Assembly: GCA_020444175.1 (NCBI GenBank)
Contig: JAHLLM010000034.1
Span: 1 to 63,072 of the forward strand
Direction of reading: 5' to 3'
DNA from: Desulfobulbaceae bacterium
GTDB taxonomy: Bacteria > Desulfobacterota > Desulfobulbia > Desulfobulbales > SURF-16
DNA: 63,072 nucleotides
Part shown: piece by piece, positions 23,396-31,778 of the stretch
Layout of the letters: each line of letters starts with the position of its first letter
Position numbering within the stretch: position 1 is the first letter of the stretch
Made by a program: the position numbers and the translations under genes
The notes under the pieces: generated by a model
Databases searched by the model: none
Told to the model about the DNA's origin: nothing
What the model saw: the letters and a program-made list of their open reading frames with translations, nothing else

Positions 23396-26075
23396 ATTTT
23401 GTTTCAGCCAGGTTGTTCCCGGAAGAAAGGTTTACATGAAGCGGGACGGAAAGGCTCATGACGCTTTCCATGGCCTCTTTTACCAGGTTGCTTGTTTCAT
23501 CAAGTTCCTGTTGAGGGACTTCAAATACCAGTTCATCGTGAATCTGCAGGAGAAGATCGGCCTTAAGGCCGGCCTCGCGCAGCATGCGATCCGCCTCAAG
23601 GGTGGCAAGTTTTATGACGTCGGCCGCTGTCCCCTGAATGGGAGTATTCAGGGCAGTGCGCTCGGCAAATTCGCGTCTTGTCTTATTCGTGCTTGTAATG
23701 TCAGGCAGGTTCCTGCGGCGGTGGAGCAGGGTGGTAACATAGCCGTCTTTTCTGGCTTGTTCAATAATTTCCGCCATGAATTTTTTAACCCCGCTGTAAA
23801 GGTCAAAGTATCTATTTATAAAGGTTTGGGCTTCCTTGCGGCTTAGGTTGAGCTGACCTGCCAGGCCAAAGGCACTCATGCCATAAACAATGCCGAAGTT
23901 GATGCTTTTGGCAACTCGCCTCATTTGCGGGGTAATAAGAGCGCTGTGCACTCTGAAAATTTCAGCAGCAGTCTGACTGTGGATGTCCTTTCCTGATATA
24001 AAGGCATCCAGAAGTGCCTTGTCCTGGGAGTAATGGGCAAGAATGCGTAAATCAATCTGGGAGTAGTCCGCAGCCAGCAGGGTCTTGCCTTTTTCTGCGA
24101 TAAAGGCCTCTCTGATGCGCTGGCCCTCCGGGGAGCGTATGGGAATATTCTGGAGATTGGGGTTGCTGCTGCTCAGCCGGCCAGTGGCGGTCACAGTCTG
24201 ATTAAAAGAGGTGTGGACTCGTCCTGTTTTCGGATGGATAAGTGTGGCAAGCTTGTCAACATAGGTTGACTTTAATTTGCTTAACGTCCGATGCTCAAGA
24301 ACTGCAGCCGGAAGATCGTGATAAGAAGAAAGTTTTTCAAGCACCTTCACGTCGGTGGAGTAACCTGTTTTGGTTTTCCGGCCATGGGGCAGCTGTAATG
24401 TTTCAAACAGGATAACGCCAAGCTGTTTGGGGGAATTGATATTAAATTCTTCACCGGCAAGATCAAATATTCTGCTCTCAAGTACTTGCAGTTTTTGCGA
24501 AAATTCGCAAGACATGTCGGCAAGGATCTCGTTATTCACCAGTATGCCTGTCTCCTCCATTTTGGACAGTATGGGAACGAGAGGCATCTCAAGCTTTTCA
24601 AAAAGGTCCATGAGATTGAGATCCTGAAGCTGCGGGGCGAAAAAATCCCAGAGTTTCCAGGTGGATGCCACATCTTCACAGGAGTAGTTTTTGGCCTTTT
24701 CCGGTTCCACGAAACTGAAGGCGTCCGGACGTTTGTCTTTTTCAGTTACCTCTTCAAAGGTGGTGAGCCGCAGATTGAGATGCTCCTTGGCCAGGTCGTC
24801 GAGCTTGTGACTGCGCCGGGAAGGATCAAGCAGATACGATGCTATCATGGTGTCCCGAAGCGGGCCACGAAGAATGAGGCCGTGCGTTTTCAACACGGCA
24901 AAGTCGTACTTGATGTTATGCCCTGTTTTGATAATGGCTGGGGTTTCAAGGCAAGGACGAAGAAAGGAAAAAACCTCGTTAACAGAAAATTGTCCCTTGA
25001 CCAGAATGCCCGTTTGGTCCCGATGGGCAATGGGAATATAGAAAGAATCTCTGTCATCGATACAGATGGAGATCCCAACAAGGTCGGCTGTCAACGGGTC
25101 AAGGGAAGTGGTTTCCGTATCAAGCACAATGACCGATGATTTTTGCAGTTTGCCGGCCAGTTTTTTGAGTTCTCCTTCACTTGAAACAAGGAAAAAATTC
25201 TTGGTTGCCATGCCTTCGGCAGGGGATTCGTTTTTGAGAAGTCTTGAAAACTCAAGTTCAACATAGAGAGCGTGGAGTTTTTTGTTATCAGGTTCTGGAA
25301 TTTTGTAGGACTCAAGCCTGTCTGGAACAGAAACATCCTCTTTGAGGGCGATAAGCTTTTTTGAAAGGATAGCCTGGTCATGGAATGAGGTCAGATTCTC
25401 TTTGAGTTTCTTTTTGGTGATAGTGTCTATCCGCCTGTAGATAGTATCCAGGCTGCCAAATTCATTGATGAGCTTTTCTGCCGTTTTAGGACCTATACCG
25501 GGAACACCCGGGATATTGTCGGACGTGTCGCCAATCAGGGCAAAAAGGTCATTCAGTTTCACTGGGCCGACATTATATTTGGCCATTATTGCAGCAGCGT
25601 CCATCAGTCGGTCGGACATCGGGTCCCACAGAACAATTCGTTCATCCACCAGCTGCAGGAGATCCTTATCGCCCGAGACGATGACAACAGAATTTCCTGC
25701 CTCAGAAAGACGACGGGCTGCCGAGGCAATCAGATCATCGGCTTCCATGCCTGCTTCTTCGAGGCAGAGGATATTCCTGGCCTGCACGATTTTTTTTATA
25801 TAGGGGATCTGGCAGCTCAGGTCTTCCGGCATGGGAGGGCGGTTTGCCTTATAGGCATCATAAATTTTGTGCCTGAAAGTCGGCCCCTTCAGGTCAAAGG
25901 CAACGGCCATGTAGTGAGGGGTTTTTTCTCTGATAACCCTGAGGAGAATATTGGTAAATCCGTAAACAGCATGGGTCGGCAGACCATTCCTGTTTGACAA
26001 TGGGGCAATGGCATGGTAGGCACGGTAAATGTATGCACTTCCATCAATAAGATAAATCGGTTCTTGTGTTGACAT
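23394..26075 (-). CDS. polA: DNA polymerase I
   Basis: The 893-residue enzyme has three domains. The 5'-3' exonuclease domain spans about residues 1-290 and contains GDKDLLQLV and GIGPKTAEKL. The 3'-5' proofreading domain keeps its metal ligands (VLDTETTSLDPL, NIKYDFAVL, YSCEDV). The family A polymerase domain has DYSQIDLRILAH, RRVAKSINFGIVYG and QIHDELVFEV. It fills repair and Okazaki-fragment gaps. Its length is normal and no lesions are visible. It is transcribed away from the flagellar block. Confidence 0.96.
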   Translation of the reverse strand: MSTQEPIYLIDGSAYIYRAYHAIAPLSNRNGLPTHAVYGFTNILLRVIREKTPHYMAVAFDLKGPTFRHKIYDAYKANRPPMPEDLSCQIPYIKKIVQARNILCLEEAGMEADDLIASAARRLSEAGNSVVIVSGDKDLLQLVDERIVLWDPMSDRLMDAAAIMAKYNVGPVKLNDLFALIGDTSDNIPGVPGIGPKTAEKLINEFGSLDTIYRRIDTITKKKLKENLTSFHDQAILSKKLIALKEDVSVPDRLESYKIPEPDNKKLHALYVELEFSRLLKNESPAEGMATKNFFLVSSEGELKKLAGKLQKSSVIVLDTETTSLDPLTADLVGISICIDDRDSFYIPIAHRDQTGILVKGQFSVNEVFSFLRPCLETPAIIKTGHNIKYDFAVLKTHGLILRGPLRDTMIASYLLDPSRRSHKLDDLAKEHLNLRLTTFEEVTEKDKRPDAFSFVEPEKAKNYSCEDVASTWKLWDFFAPQLQDLNLMDLFEKLEMPLVPILSKMEETGILVNNEILADMSCEFSQKLQVLESRIFDLAGEEFNINSPKQLGVILFETLQLPHGRKTKTGYSTDVKVLEKLSSYHDLPAAVLEHRTLSKLKSTYVDKLATLIHPKTGRVHTSFNQTVTATGRLSSSNPNLQNIPIRSPEGQRIREAFIAEKGKTLLAADYSQIDLRILAHYSQDKALLDAFISGKDIHSQTAAEIFRVHSALITPQMRRVAKSINFGIVYGMSAFGLAGQLNLSRKEAQTFINRYFDLYSGVKKFMAEIIEQARKDGYVTTLLHRRRNLPDITSTNKTRREFAERTALNTPIQGTAADVIKLATLEADRMLREAGLKADLLLQIHDELVFEVPQQELDETSNLVKEAMESVMSLSVPLHVNLSSGNNLAETK

Positions 26076-26487
26076 GGCGCTACTCTACCAGTCCGGCGTC
26101 TATTCGCCAAGATGAAAAAGGGCAACTGTTTCGGAAGCCTGGTACTGAATAAATTTGGTAAGTTTGCAGTATCTCGATATGAAGAGCAGCCGAGTAGGGC
26201 AACTCAGAAATAAAACAGAATGTGTTGCGAATTTAGGAATGAATTTAACTTGTTGTCTGGGGTTGTTTGTTATCGCTGAATTCCTTACAAAAGAACATAG
26301 CTTGGGACATGAGGTGGTTGAATGAATGTTGCGGCGCCGAAAAATAAAAAAATATGTGCTCTCCATGTTTTTTTTTAAGTTTGAGAAAAGAATGTCGATA
26401 TGGTAATTAGAAGAGGATGTGTAATTGATACGAACATGCAGTATTGCCCCCCCAAGAAAATGGAATTTGGGTTGAGAGGAGCTGGTC
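26076..26487. other. 412-base divergent spacer between polA and flgM
   Basis: Apart from the sigma-28 promoter of flgM near its right end, nothing recognisable is seen. A C-rich run (TTGCCCCCCC) lies near 26445. Confidence 0.5.
26375..26401 (+). promoter_or_regulatory. sigma-28 (FliA) promoter of flgM
   Basis: TTAAGTTT, an 11-base spacer, then GTCGATAT match the FliA consensus TAAAGTTT-N11-GCCGATAA at 7/8 and 6/8 positions with exact spacing, 86 bases ahead of flgM. Confidence 0.75.
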
Positions 26488-26796
26488 ATGAAGTTAACGG
26501 ACGTCATCTCACAAGTCAGGACAGAAAATAAGGTTGAGGTTAAAAAATCCCGCAAAGTTGAAGGTGAACTTGGCGGCGCTGGTCCCGTTTCTTCTGATAA
26601 GGTGCAACTATCAAGCAATTCCAGGGATGTCCAGAAAATGCAAGAGATACTATCCCAGACCCCGGAAATGAGAATGGAAATGATTGAAGCTTTGAAACAA
26701 CAGATTGATGCCGGCACCTATAAAGTGGATGCCCGGGATATTGCAGATAAAATGATGGATGATCTGCTTGCGGAAGAGGACATTCTGCTGCAATAA
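26488..26796 (+). CDS. flgM: anti-sigma-28 factor FlgM
   Basis: The 102-residue, mostly disordered protein has the FlgM C-terminal sigma-binding region (VSSDKVQLSSNSRDV, then helices to KVDARDIADKMMDDLL). FlgM holds FliA inactive until the hook is complete and is then exported. AGAGGAG precedes the ATG. It has its own FliA-type promoter, giving the usual feedback loop. Confidence 0.9.
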   Translation: MKLTDVISQVRTENKVEVKKSRKVEGELGGAGPVSSDKVQLSSNSRDVQKMQEILSQTPEMRMEMIEALKQQIDAGTYKVDARDIADKMMDDLLAEEDILLQ

Positions 26797-26823
26797 TAAC
26801 TCAATCTTTTTATATTTATTGTG

Positions 26824-26857
26824 AAAAAAGTCGGCCTTTAAAAGCCGACTTTTTTTG
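26824..26857. terminator. bidirectional terminator between flgM and fliW
   Basis: AAAAAAGTCGGC and GCCGACTTTTTT form a 12-bp stem. It ends flgM on the plus strand and the csrA-fliW transcript on the minus strand. Confidence 0.88.
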
Positions 26858-26890
26858 TGGTTTTACAGACTTGGACAACCTGCAAAAAAA

Positions 26891-27370
26891 TTATTTCTGA
26901 GGAAAAAGGGGCCAGCATGGGTCGTATTTTCTTGGATCAAGCACGACCTGCACGGCCAGCCGTTTTCTGCTGTTGACCACCACAGGGCCCAAAAGATTTG
27001 CCGTCATCTCCTGGGGGTTATCTTTGGGGATAGTCAGAATGAGGAGCAGGTCCTGCTCTTCGACAGAGTCTATCTTCAACTCTTTGGTGAGCTGCGGCGG
27101 GATCTCCGGGATGTAATGGGGAGCCAGAAGTTTTGCCGTTACAACGACAAAAGCCAGCTTCGGATTATCCAGCGACTGCAGCCACATAAATGGGGAGTTG
27201 GGACTATGGGGTCGCAGAAAAAAGTGAAGAGACTCGGGAAAGCCCAGAAAAGAGCGGGTCATGGTAATCACCCTGTCTTTGTCAACGGCAATTTCCCCAA
27301 AGCGGCTGGTCTGAACCTTGATGGTTTTTTCCGAATCTAACTGGTCCGTATCCTGATTTAATGCATTCAT
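26891..27370 (-). CDS. fliW: flagellar assembly factor FliW
   Basis: The 159-residue FliW has typical segments: TSRFGEIAVDKDRVITMTR, FLGFPESLHFFL and LLLILTIPKDNP. FliW binds both flagellin and CsrA, coupling flagellin level to flagellin translation. It starts five bases after csrA on the same strand, the standard csrA-fliW pair. Confidence 0.94.
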   Translation of the reverse strand: MNALNQDTDQLDSEKTIKVQTSRFGEIAVDKDRVITMTRSFLGFPESLHFFLRPHSPNSPFMWLQSLDNPKLAFVVVTAKLLAPHYIPEIPPQLTKELKIDSVEEQDLLLILTIPKDNPQEMTANLLGPVVVNSRKRLAVQVVLDPRKYDPCWPLFPQK

Positions 27371-27375
27371 TATCT

Positions 27376-27615
27376 TTACTCTTTGTTGTTCAAAGAAAAA
27401 ACATCAGACAGTGCTGAAAGATCGTCCGGGGTTTCCATGGCCGCTCTTTTATTCTCTTCAAGAATTCGTAAATAGACTTCCTCGCGATGAATCGTTACCT
27501 CGTCAGGGGCATCAACCCCAAGTTTAATCAAGCCCCCCTTGTTTTCCAAAACCCGGACTTTGATGTTGTCGGCAATGATAATCGCCTCGCCAACCTTTCT
27601 GGCAAGGATCAGCAT
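27376..27615 (-). CDS. csrA: carbon storage regulator CsrA
   Basis: The 79-residue RNA-binding dimer begins MLILARKVGEAIIIAD and has the conserved REEVYLRILEEN helix. It represses translation by covering GGA motifs in leaders, typically of flagellin mRNA. I use the internal ATG at 27615, since GGAGAG stands just ahead of it and CsrA proteins start there; 13 extra in-frame residues upstream are rejected. It is followed directly by fliW. Confidence 0.95.
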   Translation of the reverse strand: MLILARKVGEAIIIADNIKVRVLENKGGLIKLGVDAPDEVTIHREEVYLRILEENKRAAMETPDDLSALSDVFSLNNKE

Positions 27616-27709
27616 GATGTTCTCTCCGTTCGTGCCTGTTTTCTGGGTAGACACGAGTTACGTGTCGCAGTAAGTAAAGGTAGATTTACAGACACCTTAA
27701 CATTTCCTG

Positions 27710-30700
27710 CTACAAATAATCAACCAGGCTGAGTTGCATGGTTTTGGCTGCAGCGCTCAGCGCTGCCTGATAGGCAACTTCTTTGGCTTGAAGCTGCATG
27801 ATGGCCTCAATCATATCCGTATCCTGCACTTCGGAAAGATTTTCCTGGTTGGTTAAATCAAGTTTTTCGTAGATCTGCGTCTGGACCTGGATACGATTGG
27901 CCCGAGCCCCGAAGTCAGATATGCGGGCGCTTAAGTTTTCCTGCAATGCGTCATAATTGTCAAGAGCCTGCTCAATAGCCTGATCCTGCATAAATTCAAA
28001 CGATGTCCCTGTTGCCTCAAGGAAGTTGCTGCTGTCGTTTTCCAGGGAAATGGTGTAGCGATCTGAATCGGTAGTGGAGATTTTCAATTCCCCATCCGCT
28101 GTCCATTCAGCATTAACGTAGGGTATGCCATTAATTTTCTGGGCCACTGATTCCAGGGTGTCATACTCGGTATTGACCGGGATCGTCATACCTGTCATGC
28201 GCGGCGGGGAATAATCATGGTCTGCTATGTTCACTGTAAAAGAACCATCTCGGAAGAGATTTTCGTCAGGCAGCAGGGTTTCCGGTTCCAGCCCGGTGTC
28301 CCTGCTGTTGAGAAGAGCACTGGTGTCCGTAGCCTGATGGGCGCCGGTGACCGTGAAAAAATTTTTGCCCCGTAAGGCGTCGGCAAATTTCTGGGTTGTG
28401 GTGAAGACCTCGGCCTCGGAAATTGCTTCCTGGCCATTCTGGCCGACTTCTATAGTGCTTGACTGACCAACTTTAATCTCCAGATTGTTTTCCCTGTCTC
28501 CCGTGTAGCGGACAGAGCCTTCCTGGTCGTGGATACTGAAGACGTCAATCTTGCCGTCTCCGGCAATATCATCCGGTTCACCGGTAAGTGACTCCCCACC
28601 TGCCATGCCGATTGTCGCAAGGCCAGGTTCGTAGAGATTGGGAAGAGGCCCCGGTGTTGTCTGCAGAGTGAAGCGACGATCCGAATAGAGTTGCAGGCTG
28701 CCGAAATAAACCTGGTTCTGGCTGCCGCCGTTTAAGTGCGTGACGCTTTCTCCCTGCGTTGAAGTCTGTATGTGAAGATTGCGACCATCGACAGCGGTCA
28801 GTAAAAGTTTGCCGGCTGTATTGACTGTAGCCTGTATCCCGGTCTGGTCTGTTTTGGCATTAATGGCTGTGACCAGGGCGTTTGACTTGTCTTTGGCAAG
28901 AATGGGTGTGGATGTATCGAATATATCGATCCCATTAATAATTAAATCGTTTTCGTCAAGAAATTCGGGTGTTGCACCGCTTGTCAGTTGGCCAGTGCCT
29001 GTTCCTGCTGTTCCGTATATAAGCCCGTCGCCTGCAGTGTCTGAGTAGCCGATGGAGCCTCCGCCCAGGCCGAGTTGGGTCAAGAACGTGTCGTCAAGTG
29101 TGGTGGGGCTTGAAAGATCAAAGGTCTGGGCCGATGTGATGGTGATTTCGCCGGAATTATGGGTGGCATCTGCGCTAACGGGTCCAAAATCCGTAAAGCC
29201 AAGATCGTTATTGCCACTGTTTACTGTTAGTGATGAAACTGATATGGCCGATTCATCGCCGGGCTCGGCATTGCGAAAGACAACGGAATTAAGTGCTCCT
29301 CCGTTGGCGCCGTCTCCTGCAAAGGCCTCGACCCCGGTCTGGGAAGTAACAAGATTTATGGCATCAACCGCAGCCTGGGCAACGACATCCGGCCCGTCTC
29401 CTGCGTTTGTGGTGACGTTGATCTGTTGTCCATTCAGGTAAAAGGTGACGTCTGAATCAACCAGGGAGTTGGCTGCCGCACCACTGCTGGTCAAGGTGGT
29501 CAGGTTGACGGTGACGCTTGGGTCGGCGTTTTCAATTTCTGTGGCAGCGGCCGCAGCCATGGCCATATTAACGCCATTTGTTGGGGCGCCGTTAATCGCG
29601 CCAGTGATGGGGTAGCCGTTTACAGCAAGCTCACCCGCAGCAATCCCTGCCAGTGCTCCGGTGGGCAGTGTTGCCGTAAGTGTTGAGCCTGCTCCCACAC
29701 CGTCAGCGCTTTCAGAACTGAGTCCGAGTTCGTTTAAGATCATGTCGGCGCCCGGACCTGTTGTCGGGCTGCTGACTGTAAAGGCCAGGTCAGAGGCCAG
29801 CGAAATTTCACCGGTATTATGGGTAATGTCTGCCGCCTGGCTGTGATTGGTCAAGCCGGTGAGGGCGGTTTCCGCTGCACTGAGGCCTGCCAAGGTAATG
29901 GCCGCTTCGTTGCCTTTGACAGCGTTGCTGAGGATGATGGAATTGTCAATGCCGCCGTTGCTGTCATTGCCTTTTGTTGCTGTAACGCCGGTGATGTCAC
30001 TCATGGCGTTAATGGCGTCCACAATAGAATTAGCCGTGTCATTTGCAGATATTCCACCGGCGCCGAATGTGATCGTTTCTCCGTTAATGGTGAACTCAAC
30101 AGGAGTGACTGATGCCCCGGCAGTTGCCGCCACGGTTCCTCCTGTAAGGGTTGTCAGAGAACCGGTGACATTGGTGGTGCCGCTAACTGCATTGATTGCC
30201 GTTCTGGCATTAGAGGCCTTTTCCATGTTCAGTCCGCGGGTGACTGCCCCGGGGTTGATTGTGCCCAGCGGTGTGTCGTTGATGGCCAGGTCCCCTGCAA
30301 GTATAACGGTGTTTGTCACCAGGCCGGTCAGTCGGCTGTTCACGGTTCCGCCTTCCACGGAAGCCGATCCGTAATGTTCCACCGGCGTCACATAGGCAGA
30401 AACTCCGGTCTGGTCTGCCACGGAATTGATGGCTGCGGCCTTGGCTGCCGCCGAAGCATTGGTGTAGAGATTGGTTGCCGGAGCGGTTGTCAGCCCGTCA
30501 TCCGCGGCTGCTGGGACGGCCAGACCGTTAATAAGCAGGTCCCCTGTGTCAAGCTGGTAGCCATTGACAAGAGAGCCGTCGCCGGCATCGTCGACGTAGC
30601 CGACACCGCCTCCGCCAAGCCCGAGCAGATCAAGAATTGTGTCGTCATTGTGATTAGGGCTGGTGAGCGTATAGGCCTCTGTGGAGTAAAGGGATATCTC

Positions 30701-31777
30701 TCCCGTGTTGTGAGTGGCATCGGCCGTTTGGGCAATCGGAACTGCGCCTTGAAAACCAGGGGTGGCATCTCCCTGGGTGAGGACGTAATTGTCGATGTTA
30801 ATAGCTGATTCATCCCCGGAAATTACATTGCGGAAGACAACAGAGTCGGCAATCCCTCCGTTGGCTCCTGTGCCGCGTTCGGCGGTAACACCTGTGACGT
30901 TGCTGGCTGCGGCAACGGCCGCTGCGGTCAGGGTGGCTGTTTGGGTGGCGGTGGAGTTGTCGGGAATAGTGACCGAAATTGTTTCGCCGTTCACGTCAAA
31001 GCTGAAAACCGTGTCTGTGGCGTCAGCGGTGTCCGCAGTTGCGGCCGGCCCGGCATAAAGGGTGGTGAAGCGGGCGGAAACATTGCTTGTGGCGCTCTGG
31101 GCGTTTATGGCTGTGCGCAGGTTGTCGGCGCTTCCCATATTCAGACCGTAGTCTGCCGGGCCTGCCGCAATATTTAAAGCTACCGGACCAATGTTGACAC
31201 CGTTAATAAGCAGGTCTCCATCGGCAATATCAGCGCTGTTGTCGATGGTTCCCGTCAGCAGGGCATCGCTAAGAGGAGAAAGGGTTGTGCCGTTGATCCA
31301 GTGGCCATTGCCTTTATCTTGAATAAATGGTGCCGGTTCTTCAACTGTATAGCCTGTCGTGCGGAGGCCTCCGAAGATAAATTTGCCTGCCTGTTGACTG
31401 TTGCCAAGGGTTATGGACTGCTGCAGAAGGGTGTCGACCTCTTCTGCGATCTGGAGCAGGTTTGCCTGGGTCATGCCGGCGTTCCCGCTTTGAAGTGCCA
31501 GCGTCTTACCTCGAATGGCCTGTTCCTTTATTTGGGTAAGCGCACTTTCCGATGAGGTGATGATGGTATTGCCATAGTTGATATTTTTGACATACTGGTC
31601 AATCTGGGCAAGGGTTGTGCGATACCCAAGGGCGTTGACAAGGTTGACCGGATTATCAGAAATTGTCGACATCTGCCGCCCTGAGGAGAGCTGGTTGTTA
31701 ATGCGCAGCATGTCGGTGGTAATTCTATTAAGATTACTGTTGATGGAGCTGTAAATGGTGTTTAAGGTTGTTCTCAT
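27710..31777 (-). CDS. flgL: flagellar hook-associated protein FlgL, enlarged by repeated modules
   Basis: The 1355-residue protein keeps normal FlgL ends: N-terminal coiled region to about residue 150 (MRTTLNTIYSSINSNL, QLSSGRQM) and a C-terminal helix (QLQAKEVAYQAALSAAAKTM). Typical FlgL is 300-500 residues. The extra bulk is three long related modules at about residues 185-402, 493-698 and 712-917. Each runs from a Flagellin_IN-like LINGV...AINA segment through NGGI-NSVVFRN and GDESAI to a THNTGEISL motif and LGLGGG. Two partial IN repeats lie at 412-465 and 944-985. FlgL forms the hook-filament junction, so the modules probably project from the surface. It starts one base after flgK ends. 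Confidence 0.9.
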   Translation of the reverse strand: MRTTLNTIYSSINSNLNRITTDMLRINNQLSSGRQMSTISDNPVNLVNALGYRTTLAQIDQYVKNINYGNTIITSSESALTQIKEQAIRGKTLALQSGNAGMTQANLLQIAEEVDTLLQQSITLGNSQQAGKFIFGGLRTTGYTVEEPAPFIQDKGNGHWINGTTLSPLSDALLTGTIDNSADIADGDLLINGVNIGPVALNIAAGPADYGLNMGSADNLRTAINAQSATSNVSARFTTLYAGPAATADTADATDTVFSFDVNGETISVTIPDNSTATQTATLTAAAVAAASNVTGVTAERGTGANGGIADSVVFRNVISGDESAINIDNYVLTQGDATPGFQGAVPIAQTADATHNTGEISLYSTEAYTLTSPNHNDDTILDLLGLGGGGVGYVDDAGDGSLVNGYQLDTGDLLINGLAVPAAADDGLTTAPATNLYTNASAAAKAAAINSVADQTGVSAYVTPVEHYGSASVEGGTVNSRLTGLVTNTVILAGDLAINDTPLGTINPGAVTRGLNMEKASNARTAINAVSGTTNVTGSLTTLTGGTVAATAGASVTPVEFTINGETITFGAGGISANDTANSIVDAINAMSDITGVTATKGNDSNGGIDNSIILSNAVKGNEAAITLAGLSAAETALTGLTNHSQAADITHNTGEISLASDLAFTVSSPTTGPGADMILNELGLSSESADGVGAGSTLTATLPTGALAGIAAGELAVNGYPITGAINGAPTNGVNMAMAAAAATEIENADPSVTVNLTTLTSSGAAANSLVDSDVTFYLNGQQINVTTNAGDGPDVVAQAAVDAINLVTSQTGVEAFAGDGANGGALNSVVFRNAEPGDESAISVSSLTVNSGNNDLGFTDFGPVSADATHNSGEITITSAQTFDLSSPTTLDDTFLTQLGLGGGSIGYSDTAGDGLIYGTAGTGTGQLTSGATPEFLDENDLIINGIDIFDTSTPILAKDKSNALVTAINAKTDQTGIQATVNTAGKLLLTAVDGRNLHIQTSTQGESVTHLNGGSQNQVYFGSLQLYSDRRFTLQTTPGPLPNLYEPGLATIGMAGGESLTGEPDDIAGDGKIDVFSIHDQEGSVRYTGDRENNLEIKVGQSSTIEVGQNGQEAISEAEVFTTTQKFADALRGKNFFTVTGAHQATDTSALLNSRDTGLEPETLLPDENLFRDGSFTVNIADHDYSPPRMTGMTIPVNTEYDTLESVAQKINGIPYVNAEWTADGELKISTTDSDRYTISLENDSSNFLEATGTSFEFMQDQAIEQALDNYDALQENLSARISDFGARANRIQVQTQIYEKLDLTNQENLSEVQDTDMIEAIMQLQAKEVAYQAALSAAAKTMQLSLVDYL

Positions 31778-31778
31778 G

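Noticed and set aside
24486-25139. Long plus-strand reading frame opposite polA
   Set aside because: It is antisense to the well-conserved polymerase domains, and its translation has no family features.
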